DNA of 27,844 bases, from NCBI GenBank assembly GCA_964396895.1, contig CAYNGJ010000031.1, forward strand, positions 1 through 27,844. Reading direction: 5' to 3'. Position 1 is the first letter of the stretch, and every line of letters starts with the position of its first letter. Source of the stretch: UBA2334 sp964396895. GTDB taxonomy: Bacteria > Pseudomonadota > Gammaproteobacteria > Burkholderiales > Burkholderiaceae_C. Under the pieces are notes generated by a model, which did not search any database, was not told the origin of the DNA, and worked only from the letters and a program-made list of their open reading frames with translations. Positions 6,888 through 14,865 of the stretch are shown in pieces. The position numbers were made by a program, and so were the translations under genes.

Positions 6888-7538
6888 ATGTTCCCTTCTG
6901 ACCCCTTAGCCCCCCCGGAAGCCGCCAACGCCTCCGGTTTTGCCCCCTTGCCTGGCCGCTGGGACCCATTGTCGGCCGAGCTGCCCGGCATCACCGAGTT
7001 GGTGGCCGAACTGCTGTGCACCCACACCCAAGTGCTGCCCCTCACCCTGGACCACGCCCGCCTGGTCGTCGGTTATCTGCGCCCCTTCCACGCCACCCGC
7101 AGCCAGGTGCTGATCCGCGAGGGCGACATGGCCGACAGTGCCGACATGCTGCTCATCCTGCGTGGGGAGGTGGTGGTGCACACCCGCACCTCGTCCGACG
7201 CCCTGGGCTCGGAGATCGAGCTGTCCACCCTCGGGCCAGGCGACATCCTGGGCGAAATGACCCTGCTCGACGGCATGCCCCGCTCTGCCACCTGCACCGT
7301 GACCCGCGACCTGCTGGGCGCCACCTTGTCACGCAGCGCCATGGAAGTGCTGGCACACGACCACCCCCAGGTGGCCGCCCGGCTCATGACGGCCATCTGT
7401 GAACGCCTGGTGCAACGCCTGCGCGACAACAACCAGATGCTGTCCGCCCACATGGCCACGGCCCGCGAACTGCAAGAGCGGCTCCACCAGCCACCGGGCG
7501 ATGACCAAGGCCTGGCGGCACTGCGCTCAGTGGTGTGA
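6888..7538 (+). CDS. Stand-alone cyclic-nucleotide-binding domain protein (copy 2)
   Basis: This 216-residue protein is a tandem paralogue of the preceding gene. It has the same barrel, the cassette ILGEMTLLDGMPRSATCTV with intact Glu and Arg, and the shared stretch AARLMTAICERLVQRLRD after it. It too lacks a helix-turn-helix, ending in a helical region with Gln/His. The start at ATG 6888 lies after the previous stop codon; longer in-frame extensions would run through the first gene and show no family similarity. The two differ mainly in their N-terminal 50-60 residues, which may determine partners. About 276 bases follow before infA, with no recognisable gene. Confidence 0.85.
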   Translation: MFPSDPLAPPEAANASGFAPLPGRWDPLSAELPGITELVAELLCTHTQVLPLTLDHARLVVGYLRPFHATRSQVLIREGDMADSADMLLILRGEVVVHTRTSSDALGSEIELSTLGPGDILGEMTLLDGMPRSATCTVTRDLLGATLSRSAMEVLAHDHPQVAARLMTAICERLVQRLRDNNQMLSAHMATARELQERLHQPPGDDQGLAALRSVV

Positions 7539-7814
7539 CCCCCCTCCCTTCTGGACACCTGCCCTGCAACGGAAGTCGGGCATGGCGCTGTGACTTGCGC
7601 GCGCATGGGTTTTTGTGTTAATGTGTTGGGCTAATGAAAAAGTCGGTGCAACCTGAAACTGGGTTACCCGCCACACACTGGCGCGGCTTGACAGATGTCA
7701 CCGCGCACACGGCTCGCTCACCATCGCCGTGTTTCGGACTGATGCACACTGACCTGTGCCAGCCTCTTTCGCTGCTCCTGGTGAGGCAGCCACAATGACC
7801 CACAGGAACAGGCC

Positions 7815-8084
7815 ATGGCCAAAGAAGAACTGATTGAAATGACCGGCAAGGTCGATGAAGTGTTGCCCGACACGCGCTTTCGCGTGACGCTGGACAACGG
7901 CCACCAGTTGGTGGCGTACTCCGCCGGCAAAATGCGCAAAAACCACATCCGCATCCTGGCGGGTGACCGCGTGTCGCTGGAACTGTCGCCCTACGACCTG
8001 ACCAAGGGCCGCATCAATTTCCGTTTCATCGAAAACCGCGGTGGCCCCGGCCCCGGCGGCCCTGGTGGTCAGCGCCGCCGCTGA
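7815..8084 (+). CDS. infA: Translation initiation factor IF-1 with basic C-terminal tail
   Basis: IF-1 binds the ribosomal A site during initiation. The 89-residue product has the complete S1-like OB fold (MAKEELIEMTGKVDEVLPD, GHQLVAYSAGKMRKNHIRIL, GDRVSLELSPYDLTKGRINFR). Typical IF-1 is about 72 residues; here a tail of Gly-Pro repeats ending in QRRR is added. Burkholderiales commonly carry this longer type away from the ribosomal-protein operon in addition to a standard copy. The ATG follows an AGGAAC ribosome-binding site and the gene stands alone, followed by an intrinsic terminator. A promoter was not clearly identified, although TTGACA occurs near 7688 without a good -10. Confidence 0.95.
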   Translation: MAKEELIEMTGKVDEVLPDTRFRVTLDNGHQLVAYSAGKMRKNHIRILAGDRVSLELSPYDLTKGRINFRFIENRGGPGPGGPGGQRRR

Positions 8085-8125
8085 GCCCCAGAGTCCGCGC
8101 AATGGCACGGCCCTCCTCACAACCC

Positions 8126-8151
8126 AAAGGGTGCCACTGGCACCCTTTTTC
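8126..8151 (+). terminator. Rho-independent terminator of infA
   Basis: AAAGGGTGCC (8126-8135), a three-base ACT loop and GGCACCCTTT (8139-8148) form a near-perfect 10-base-pair hairpin running into a T-tract. It sits about 40 bases after the infA stop codon. This is the clearest terminator in the window, and it separates infA from the following signalling gene. Confidence 0.93.
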
Positions 8152-8163
8152 TTTGGTACAGCC

Positions 8164-8179
8164 TACAATAAATTCCATG
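8164..8179 (+). promoter_or_regulatory. Possible -10 element with immediate ATG upstream of the GGDEF/EAL gene
   Basis: TACAAT (8164-8169) is followed after seven bases by ATG (8177). This arrangement, also seen before metH1, suggests a nearly leaderless transcript. The ATG is one base out of frame with the large downstream coding region; a one-base insertion in the run of six C at 8273-8278 would join them. No good -35 was found. Confidence 0.4.
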
Positions 8180-8283
8180 TCCGGCGCGGCTTTTTCAGGC
8201 GTGCGCAGCCGGGTTTGGGGACAGACCCGTCCTGTCACGCGGGCCCCCGTTCAGCACCCCTGGGTGCGCCTGCCCCCCTTTGT

Positions 8284-11200
8284 TTGTCATCCACCACCTT
8301 GGCATTCCACCGATACACCCCCCACACCCTGACCACGCTGGCTGACGCGGCGGCGTGGCGGTGCGTGGCCGTTGTGGTGCTCGCCGTGAGCGCTTTGTGG
8401 GCGCACGCAGACCCAGTGGCCCAGCACCCAGGCGCGCCGCAAACAGTGGCATGGTCGGCACCGGCGCTCACCGCCGACGAACAGGCTTGGCTGCGTGAAC
8501 ACCCGGTGGTCCGCGTGGGGGTGGACCCCGGCTATGCGCCCTACTCGTCGCTCGATGACAACCAGCAGTTCCAGGGCGTGGCGGCCGATTTTTTGGCCAT
8601 CATCGGCGCGCAACTGGGCATCCGCTTCGAGGTATCCCAACTGCGCCGGTGGACCGACATCCTGCAAGCGGCCCAGCGGCGAGACATCGACCTGGTGGCC
8701 ACGGTGGTGCCCGTTCCTGGCCGCGAGCGCTACCTGGCGTTCACCGACATTTACCTGCAAACGCCGCTGGTCATCACTGCCCGCCAAGACGACCACTCGC
8801 TGCACGCCAACGCTGACCTCAACGGGCGCCCGGTGGCGCTGGTGCAAGGTTATTCGTCCTCCGCACAGGTGGTGGCCAAGTACCCAGGCGTCAAAAAAGT
8901 CCCGGTGGCCAACCCCCTGGAAGGGCTGGTGGCCGTGGCCACTGGCCGGGCCGACGCCTATGTCGGCGCCATGGGCGTCAACCTGGCGCTGACGCGGCAG
9001 TACGGCCTCAGCAATTTGCGCATTGCCGCTGCCCATGACATAGGCAATGGCCAGCGCTTTGGCGTGCGCAGCGACTGGGCCGTGCTGGCCACCATTCTGG
9101 ACAAGGCACTGGCCGCCATCCCACCAGCGGAGAAAGACCGCATACACCTGCGCTGGGTGCCGCAGCCGCCGCCCCGCCAGGTCAATGGCAAGCCCTCTTT
9201 CACCCCCGATGAGCACCAGTGGATGGCGACGCACTCGCGCATTCGCCTGGGCCTGCGCACCTTTGACGAGCCAGTGGAATTTTTTCAACACGGTGACGAC
9301 CCTGCGGGCCTGGTGGCAGGCTATGTGGCACTGCTCAAGGCCAAAAGTGGCCTGGAGATCGACGTGGTGCCGCTGGCCAGCCCCGAGCAGGCCCTGGACA
9401 TGCTGGTGGCCGGAGATCTGGACATGGTCAGCACCCGACAAAGTCCCTTGCATTTGCCCAAGGGCATCCGGTACAGCGACCCGTTCGAAAGCTCAGCCCT
9501 GGCCGTCTTCATGCGCCAGGCGGCGACCCCGCTGAACGACCTGTCGGCACTGGCTGGGCGCCGCCTGGCCATGCCCCACGATTCGTCACTGCCGCTGACC
9601 CTGGGCCGCCTCGCCGACCTGCGCACCGTGGCCGTGCCCAGCGCCGCGGCGGCGCTGACGGCGGTGCAGAACCACGACGCCGACGCCGCCGTGCTGCCCG
9701 CTGGCATTGCGCACTATCTGATCGCCCAGCACGCCATGAAACAGGTGGAGTTGGCCCATGTACTGCCTGCAGAGACCAGCGGTTTGCGGTTTGTCACCGC
9801 CTCTGACACCTTGGCCAGCATCGTCAACCGCGCACTCGGCGCCGCCACGACCGAGGACATTGCCGACATCCGTCGCCAGGCACTCGCCCTTCCCCCGGTG
9901 CGGGGCATTCCGGTGCAGGACATCGCGTACGGGTCGGCTGCGGCGGCCCTGCTGGTGTTGATGGCCGTGCTGATCATGCGCCGCAGCGCCACCTTGCGGC
10001 TCAGGGCCGAAACGGCACAGCGCGAGCGGGCAGACGAGGCCGCCCGCCAAAGTGAGGCGCGATTTGCCGTGACCTTTGAGCAAGCGGCCGTGGGCATGGC
10101 CCATGTGGCACCCGATGGTAGCTGGCTCAAGGTCAACCACCGACTGTGCGACATGCTGGGTTATTCAGAGGCCGAATTGCTGGGCACCACCTTCCAGCAG
10201 CTGACGCACCCCGACGACCTGGACGCCGATGTGCAACTGGTCAACCAAATGCTGGCGGGTGGCCTCCCGTCCTACGCGCTGGAGAAGCGCTACCTGCGCA
10301 AAAACGGCGACACCCTGTGGGGCTTGCTCACGGTGTCACTGGTCCGCGACGCCAACGACCAGCCGGACTATTTCATCTCGGTGGTGGAAGACATCAGCCA
10401 GCGCAAGGCCGATGAAGCGCGCATCGCCTTCCTCGCCTATCACGACGTTCTCACCAGCTTGCCGAACCGTGCATTGATGGCCGACCGGGCGGCCACCGCC
10501 CTGGCAGGCGCCCAGCGCAGCGGTCACCAAGTGGCGCTGCTGTACCTGGACCTGGACCATTTCAAGGAAGTGAACGACTCGCTGGGCCACACCACGGGCG
10601 ACCAGCTCCTGATGGCCGTGACCGAGCGCCTGACATCGGGTCTGCGGGCCAGCGACTCGCTGGGCAGGCACGGTGGTGACGAATTTCTGGTGCTGGTGCC
10701 CGAGTTGCCCCCCTGCGAAGCCGAACACGCCGCCACCGCCACCGCCGACAAACTGCTGGAACTGTTGCGCCAGCCCTTTTATTTGGAGGGCAATGAAATG
10801 AGCGTCAACACCTCCATCGGCATTGCCCTGTCCCCCGCCGACGGCAACGACTTTGAAACCCTGCTGCGCAAGGCCGACACCGCCTTGTACGCCGCAAAAT
10901 CGGCCGGCCGGGGAATGTACCGCTTCTTCTCAGAGGCCATGAACCTCGCCACGGCCGACGATGAACAATTGCGCAACGGCATCCGCTTCGCACTGGAACG
11001 TGGGCAACTCAGCGTGCACTACCAGCCGCAGTTTGACCTGGTCACGCGGCAGATGGTCGGCGCCGAGGCCTTGCTGCGCTGGAACCACCCGGTGTTGGGC
11101 GCGGTCCCGCCGGGGCGCTTCATCCCCATTGCCGAGGACAGCGGTGTGCTGATTCCCATCGGGGCCTGGGTGATGGAAGAGGCCTGCCGTCAGGCCAAGG

Positions 11201-11733
11201 CTTGGCAAGCACTGGTGGGCGCTGAGTTCACCATGGCGGTGAACCTGTCGGCCACCCAGTTTCGACGCGGCCATCTGGTGGACACCGTGCGGCGAGCTTT
11301 GCAAACCTCCGGGCTGAACGCCCACCACCTGGAGCTGGAGCTGACCGAGTCCATCCTGATACAGGACACGGAGGCGGTGCTGCGCACCATGCAGACCCTC
11401 AAGGCGCTGGGGGTGCAGCTGTCCATCGACGACTTCGGCACGGGCTATTCCAGCCTGTCGTACCTGCAACGGTTTTCGGTGCAGAAGCTCAAGATCGACC
11501 AGTCGTTTGTGCGCGACATGGTGGACAACGCGGACGCCGCCGCCATTGTCCAGAGCATCATCGGGCTGGCCACCACCTTGCGGATGACCATCATCGCAGA
11601 GGGCGTGGAAACGCCCGAGCAACTGGCCCTGCTGGGCAAAATGGGCTGCCAGCAGATACAGGGCTACCTGCTGGGCAAGCCCATGCCAGCCGAGGCGTTC
11701 ACCGCCGTGTTGCGCCAAGCGGGGGCGGCATAG
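8284..11733 (+). CDS. Membrane sensor with two periplasmic solute-binding domains, PAS, GGDEF and EAL (c-di-GMP turnover)
   Basis: This is a protein of roughly 1150 residues that likely makes and breaks cyclic di-GMP in response to periplasmic ligands. In order it has a signal segment (CVAVVVLAVSALWAHA), two SBP_bac_3 domains each starting with a VRVGVDPGYAPYS- or IRLGLRTFDEP-like strand, a transmembrane helix (AAAALLVLMAVLIM), a PAS domain, a GGDEF domain with intact RHGGDEF, and an EAL domain with GAEALLRW and DDFGTGYS. Both catalytic signatures look intact. The start is unclear: the frame has no ATG after the infA terminator, so TTG 8284 is a placeholder and TTG 8299 is an alternative. A possible real start is ATG 8177 joined by a frameshift in a C6 run. 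Ligands are unknown; the family often binds amino acids. Confidence 0.88.
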   Translation: MSSTTLAFHRYTPHTLTTLADAAAWRCVAVVVLAVSALWAHADPVAQHPGAPQTVAWSAPALTADEQAWLREHPVVRVGVDPGYAPYSSLDDNQQFQGVAADFLAIIGAQLGIRFEVSQLRRWTDILQAAQRRDIDLVATVVPVPGRERYLAFTDIYLQTPLVITARQDDHSLHANADLNGRPVALVQGYSSSAQVVAKYPGVKKVPVANPLEGLVAVATGRADAYVGAMGVNLALTRQYGLSNLRIAAAHDIGNGQRFGVRSDWAVLATILDKALAAIPPAEKDRIHLRWVPQPPPRQVNGKPSFTPDEHQWMATHSRIRLGLRTFDEPVEFFQHGDDPAGLVAGYVALLKAKSGLEIDVVPLASPEQALDMLVAGDLDMVSTRQSPLHLPKGIRYSDPFESSALAVFMRQAATPLNDLSALAGRRLAMPHDSSLPLTLGRLADLRTVAVPSAAAALTAVQNHDADAAVLPAGIAHYLIAQHAMKQVELAHVLPAETSGLRFVTASDTLASIVNRALGAATTEDIADIRRQALALPPVRGIPVQDIAYGSAAAALLVLMAVLIMRRSATLRLRAETAQRERADEAARQSEARFAVTFEQAAVGMAHVAPDGSWLKVNHRLCDMLGYSEAELLGTTFQQLTHPDDLDADVQLVNQMLAGGLPSYALEKRYLRKNGDTLWGLLTVSLVRDANDQPDYFISVVEDISQRKADEARIAFLAYHDVLTSLPNRALMADRAATALAGAQRSGHQVALLYLDLDHFKEVNDSLGHTTGDQLLMAVTERLTSGLRASDSLGRHGGDEFLVLVPELPPCEAEHAATATADKLLELLRQPFYLEGNEMSVNTSIGIALSPADGNDFETLLRKADTALYAAKSAGRGMYRFFSEAMNLATADDEQLRNGIRFALERGQLSVHYQPQFDLVTRQMVGAEALLRWNHPVLGAVPPGRFIPIAEDSGVLIPIGAWVMEEACRQAKAWQALVGAEFTMAVNLSATQFRRGHLVDTVRRALQTSGLNAHHLELELTESILIQDTEAVLRTMQTLKALGVQLSIDDFGTGYSSLSYLQRFSVQKLKIDQSFVRDMVDNADAAAIVQSIIGLATTLRMTIIAEGVETPEQLALLGKMGCQQIQGYLLGKPMPAEAFTAVLRQAGAA

Positions 11734-11785
11734 CGCTGCGGCCTGGCGGCGTTGCCGGGCGTCAGAGCGGCTTCAGGGCGCTCCA

Positions 11786-12358
11786 TCAGAGCAGAGGGCC
11801 CACCCGAAACAAAGTCAGCAGCCCCAAGACCGCGAAAATCAGGGCAGACACGCCATGAACCCAGGCCATGGAAACGCGGTTGGCCAGCCTCTCGCCCAAA
11901 AACACAGCGGGCACATTGGCCAACATCATGCCCAGCGTGGTGCCTGTCACCACCGCCACCATGTCCGCATAGCGGGCCGCCAGGGCCACGGTGGCAATCT
12001 GGGTTTTGTCGCCCATTTCAGCCAAAAAGAAGGCCACCACGGTGGTGCCGAACACCCCCCAGCGTGTGCTGGCCTGCGCGTCGCTCTCGTCCACCTGGTC
12101 AGGCACCAGCATCCATGCGGCCATGGCAATGAACGACAGCCCAATCACCCAACGCAACAGGTCAGGCCCCATGGCTTTGGCCACCCAGTCGCCCACCGCG
12201 CCAGCCATGGCGTGGTTGGCCAATGTGGCCACCAAAATGCCCAAGATGATGGGCGCGGGCTTGCGGAACTTGGCCGCCAACAGCATGGCCAACAACTGGG
12301 TTTTGTCACCCATTTCGCCCAGGGCCACGACGCCGGTGGAAATGAAAAAAGCTTCCAT
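11786..12358 (-). CDS. TMEM165/GDT1-family (UPF0016) membrane protein, probable Mn2+ exporter
   Basis: This 190-residue inner-membrane protein has about six hydrophobic helices and the two family signatures EMGDKTQLL (N-terminal half) and EMGDKTQIA (C-terminal half), which arise from an internal duplication. Family members export Mn2+ or exchange cations; bacterial MneA/MntX-type members protect against manganese. ATG 12358 gives the standard N-terminus MEAFFISTGVVALGEMGDK and has a GGAGT ribosome-binding site. The leader carries a manganese riboswitch, which independently supports the manganese role. The gene is convergent with the GGDEF/EAL gene, about 50 bases away. Confidence 0.92.
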   Translation of the reverse strand: MEAFFISTGVVALGEMGDKTQLLAMLLAAKFRKPAPIILGILVATLANHAMAGAVGDWVAKAMGPDLLRWVIGLSFIAMAAWMLVPDQVDESDAQASTRWGVFGTTVVAFFLAEMGDKTQIATVALAARYADMVAVVTGTTLGMMLANVPAVFLGERLANRVSMAWVHGVSALIFAVLGLLTLFRVGPLL

Positions 12359-12409
12359 GTGAACTCCAGGGCCTGTAGACAGCAATAACCACACGACACC
12401 CCCGGCCCA

Positions 12410-12540
12410 ACCGGAGTGCATGTGGTCAAAGGTCTTGCCAGGCCCAGCCCCCTGGGGCTGGACTGTGTGCGCCATGGCCATGCGGGCCAAGTGTGTTGAC
12501 GCAAGCCCCTGCGCGGTGCAGGGCGGCTACTCCCCCATGA
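12410..12540 (-). ncRNA. yybP-ykoY manganese riboswitch upstream of the TMEM165-family gene
   Basis: On the minus strand the leader contains the hallmark GGGGGAGTAG (12536-12527), followed by GCGTCAACACACTT, and near the 3' side GACCTTTGACC. These match the conserved loops of the Mn2+-sensing yybP-ykoY family. At the 3' end ACTCC (12417-12413) could pair with GGAGT (12367-12363), the ribosome-binding site of the exporter, offering a translational switch. Boundaries are approximate; identification is by eye. Confidence 0.85.
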
Positions 12541-12552
12541 CGGGAAAGGGCT

Positions 12553-12582
12553 ATTTTAGCCGCTCGCGCCGGGTGCGTTGCC
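12553..12582 (-). promoter_or_regulatory. Probable sigma-70 promoter of the manganese riboswitch transcript
   Basis: A TAAAAT -10 (12558-12553) lies just before the riboswitch, with a weak GGCAAC -35 (12582-12577) at an 18-base spacing. The predicted start falls near 12546, a few bases before the aptamer, and the promoter begins nine bases after the cyanase stop codon. This makes the exporter a separate transcript from the cyanate operon. Confidence 0.55.
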
Positions 12583-12590
12583 GCCCGCGA

Positions 12591-13034
12591 TCAATACTGT
12601 TTGTAAGGCAAAAACTTGCCCGAGAGCACCACGTTCACGCGGTCACCCTTGGGGTCGGCCTGGCGCTGGATGTCCATGGAAAAGTCGATGGCGCTCATGA
12701 TGCCGTCGCCAAATTCCTCGTGGATCAGCTCTTTGATGGTGCTGCCGTACACACTGACCACCTCGTACCAGCGGTAAATCAGCGGATCGGTGGGCACGGG
12801 GGTGGGCAGCGAGCCTTTGTAGGGCACCACCTGCAACCACTTCTGCTCTTCGGCCGTCAGGCCAAAAATGTCGCCCACGGTTTTGGCCTGGGCGGCATCC
12901 AGCGTCATCTGGCCCAGGCACGCGGCGGTGACCCATTCTTTGCTCAGACCCACGGCCTTGGCCACGTCGGCCCATTGGATGTCTTGGGCGACTTTGGTGG
13001 AGATGATTTTTTCAGTGACATCGAGGCGGTTCAT
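12591..13034 (-). CDS. cynS: Cyanase (cyanate hydratase)
   Basis: Cyanase converts cyanate and bicarbonate to ammonia and carbon dioxide, letting cells use cyanate as nitrogen source. The 147-residue product has an N-terminal helical domain and the highly conserved catalytic region YRWYEVVSVYGSTIKELIHEEFGDGIMSAIDF. The catalytic triad equivalent to E. coli Arg96, Glu99 and Ser122 appears as Arg88, Glu91 and Ser114. Length is close to the family norm of about 156. The ATG has a strong AGGAG ribosome-binding site. It is the last gene of the transporter operon, 41 bases after the ATPase gene, and this adjacency assigns cyanate as the transported substrate. Confidence 0.97.
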   Translation of the reverse strand: MNRLDVTEKIISTKVAQDIQWADVAKAVGLSKEWVTAACLGQMTLDAAQAKTVGDIFGLTAEEQKWLQVVPYKGSLPTPVPTDPLIYRWYEVVSVYGSTIKELIHEEFGDGIMSAIDFSMDIQRQADPKGDRVNVVLSGKFLPYKQY

Positions 13035-13075
13035 GCTTGGCTCCTGGGGGTTGAGGTGGGTAGGAAAAAGGGGAA

Positions 13076-14008
13076 TCAGTGCGCTTTGGCGCGTGACACG
13101 AGAAAGTCCACGATGTGGTTTCTCAGGTCGTAATAACCGGGCAGGTGGTGCAAATCGGCACGGGTGCGGCTGCGGGGCAGTGGGTTGACCACCACCTCGG
13201 CCATGCCGCCGGGCACATAACGTGACGTGCCGTCCTGGTCGGTTTCGGTGCCGTTGGACATGAGCAGGATGCGGTCGGCCAGCAGAATGGCCTCGTCCAC
13301 GTCGTGGGTGATCATGAACACGGTCTGCTGCGTCTCGCGCACGATGCCCATCAGCTCGTCCTGAATGGTGCCGCGCGTGAGCGCGTCCAGCGCGCCAAAG
13401 GGCTCATCGAGCAGCAGCATCTTGGGCTGTATGGAAAAGGCCCGTGCAATGCCCACGCGCTGCTTCATGCCACCCGAGAGCTGGCTGGGCTTTTTGTCGA
13501 TGGCCGCGCTCAGGCCCACCATGGCCACGTTTTTTTCGACCTGCGCATCCACCTGGGCCTTGCCCCAGTCGGGCCAGCGCGACTGCACGGCAAAGGCCAC
13601 GTTCTGTCGCACGGTGTACCAGGGCATGAGGGCATGGCTCTGGAACACCACACCGCGCTCCAGGCTGGGGCCAGCCACTTCGCGCCCGTCCATGAACACG
13701 TGGCCACTGGTGGCGGTGTCCAGCCCGGCCAGCACGTTCAGGATGGTGGTTTTGCCGCAGCCCGAGTGGCCGATGATGCAGACGAACTCGCCCTTGTCGA
13801 TCTGGAAGGACACGTCCGCAAACACCGGCTTGGTGGGGTGGTAGGCCTTGGACAGCCCTTCGATTTTCAGGAAACCAGACATGGCAGGATCTTTCTGGGT
13901 CACCGGGGGCACGGCCATCGGGGCGGTGGTGGGGACCACGGGGGTGGGTGAGGGGTCGGCACTCAGCAACCGGGCGGTGGCTTCGCGCACCTGGGTGTCA
14001 TTCCACAT
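13076..14008 (-). CDS. NitT/TauT-type ABC transporter ATP-binding protein, probable cyanate uptake
   Basis: This 310-residue ATPase powers import by the adjacent permease. It shows Walker A GHSGCGKTT, signature LSGGMKQRVGIARA, Walker B MLLLDEPFGALDALTR and the His switch ITHDVDEA. It resembles NrtD/CynD proteins of nitrate and cyanate transporters. The first 42 residues are a Pro/Thr-rich extension not needed for the fold; translation might also begin at the internal ATG at 13882. The upstream ATG 14008 overlaps the end of the permease gene by 11 bases and has AAGG at suitable spacing, so it is preferred. Cyanate rather than nitrate specificity is inferred from the following cynS gene. Confidence 0.93.
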   Translation of the reverse strand: MWNDTQVREATARLLSADPSPTPVVPTTAPMAVPPVTQKDPAMSGFLKIEGLSKAYHPTKPVFADVSFQIDKGEFVCIIGHSGCGKTTILNVLAGLDTATSGHVFMDGREVAGPSLERGVVFQSHALMPWYTVRQNVAFAVQSRWPDWGKAQVDAQVEKNVAMVGLSAAIDKKPSQLSGGMKQRVGIARAFSIQPKMLLLDEPFGALDALTRGTIQDELMGIVRETQQTVFMITHDVDEAILLADRILLMSNGTETDQDGTSRYVPGGMAEVVVNPLPRSRTRADLHHLPGYYDLRNHIVDFLVSRAKAH

Positions 14009-14861
14009 AGGTCACCGCCTTTTGCGCTTGGGCAAACATCAGGTCGAGCAACATGCCGACCACACCGATGAGCAACACCGCAAAAATCACGTTGGTCAGC
14101 GACAGGTTGTTCCACTCGTTCCACACGAAGTAGCCCACGCCCGTGCCGCCCACCAGCATTTCGGCGGCCACGATGACCAGCCAGGCAATGCCCATGCTGA
14201 TGCGCATGCCCGTGAGGATGGTGGGCGCGGCGGCGGGCAAGATCACCTGAAAGGCCTTGCGCATCGGCGTGACTTCCAGCGTGCTGGCCACGTTGAGCCA
14301 GTCGCGCTTGACCGCCGACACCCCAAACGCCGTGTTGATGAGCATGGGCCACACCGAGCAGATGAAGATGACGAAGATGCCGCTCACGTCCGAGTCTTTC
14401 AGCGTGTAGAGCGCCAGCGGCATCCAGGCCAACGGGCTGATGGGCTTCAACACCTGCACAAAGGGGTCAAAAGCCTTGCGCATGAGCGGCGACATGCCAA
14501 TGAGAAAGCCCAGCGGTATGGCCACCACGGTGGCCAGCAGAAAGCCCAGCCCCACGCGGGCAAGCGAATGCGCCAGCTGTATGCCAATGCCCTTGTCGTT
14601 GGGGCCGTTGTCGTAGAACGGATCGGACAGCTGCGCCCAGATGGCCTTGGCCACCTCGGTGGGCGGCGGAAAGCCCGTGCTCTTGGAGGCGCCGGGGTCT
14701 TTGCCCATCATTTTGGCGTACTCGATTTCCTCGGCGGTCATGCCGGTGGAGGCGCCGCCGATGCTGGGGCCGGTGGTGGCCAGTTGCCAGGCCCCCACGA
14801 AGCACACCAGCAGCAGCAGCGACACCAGGGCGGCGCGCAGATTGAGGCTTGTGGGTGTCAT
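13998..14861 (-). CDS. NitT/TauT-type ABC transporter permease, probable cyanate uptake
   Basis: This 287-residue inner-membrane permease has an N-terminal anchor helix (ALVSLLLLVCFVGAWQLA), a periplasmic segment of about 70 residues, and five further helices. The EAA-type coupling motif is seen around ASTLEVTPMRKAFQVILPAAAPTI, which contacts the ATPase. The family matches NrtB/CynB. ATG 14861 begins four bases after the stop of the binding-protein gene, indicating coupling. Together with its neighbours it forms a complete importer. Confidence 0.93.
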   Translation of the reverse strand: MTPTSLNLRAALVSLLLLVCFVGAWQLATTGPSIGGASTGMTAEEIEYAKMMGKDPGASKSTGFPPPTEVAKAIWAQLSDPFYDNGPNDKGIGIQLAHSLARVGLGFLLATVVAIPLGFLIGMSPLMRKAFDPFVQVLKPISPLAWMPLALYTLKDSDVSGIFVIFICSVWPMLINTAFGVSAVKRDWLNVASTLEVTPMRKAFQVILPAAAPTILTGMRISMGIAWLVIVAAEMLVGGTGVGYFVWNEWNNLSLTNVIFAVLLIGVVGMLLDLMFAQAQKAVTYVE

Positions 14862-14865
14862 GGCG

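Noticed and set aside
4793..7045. 750-codon minus-strand open frame
   Set aside because: It is antisense to the rubredoxin reductase and cyclic-nucleotide-binding genes, and its translation has no recognisable motif.
7539..7814. Small gene between the second cyclic-nucleotide-binding gene and infA
   Set aside because: Short open frames exist, but none has a convincing ribosome-binding site or any recognisable motif.
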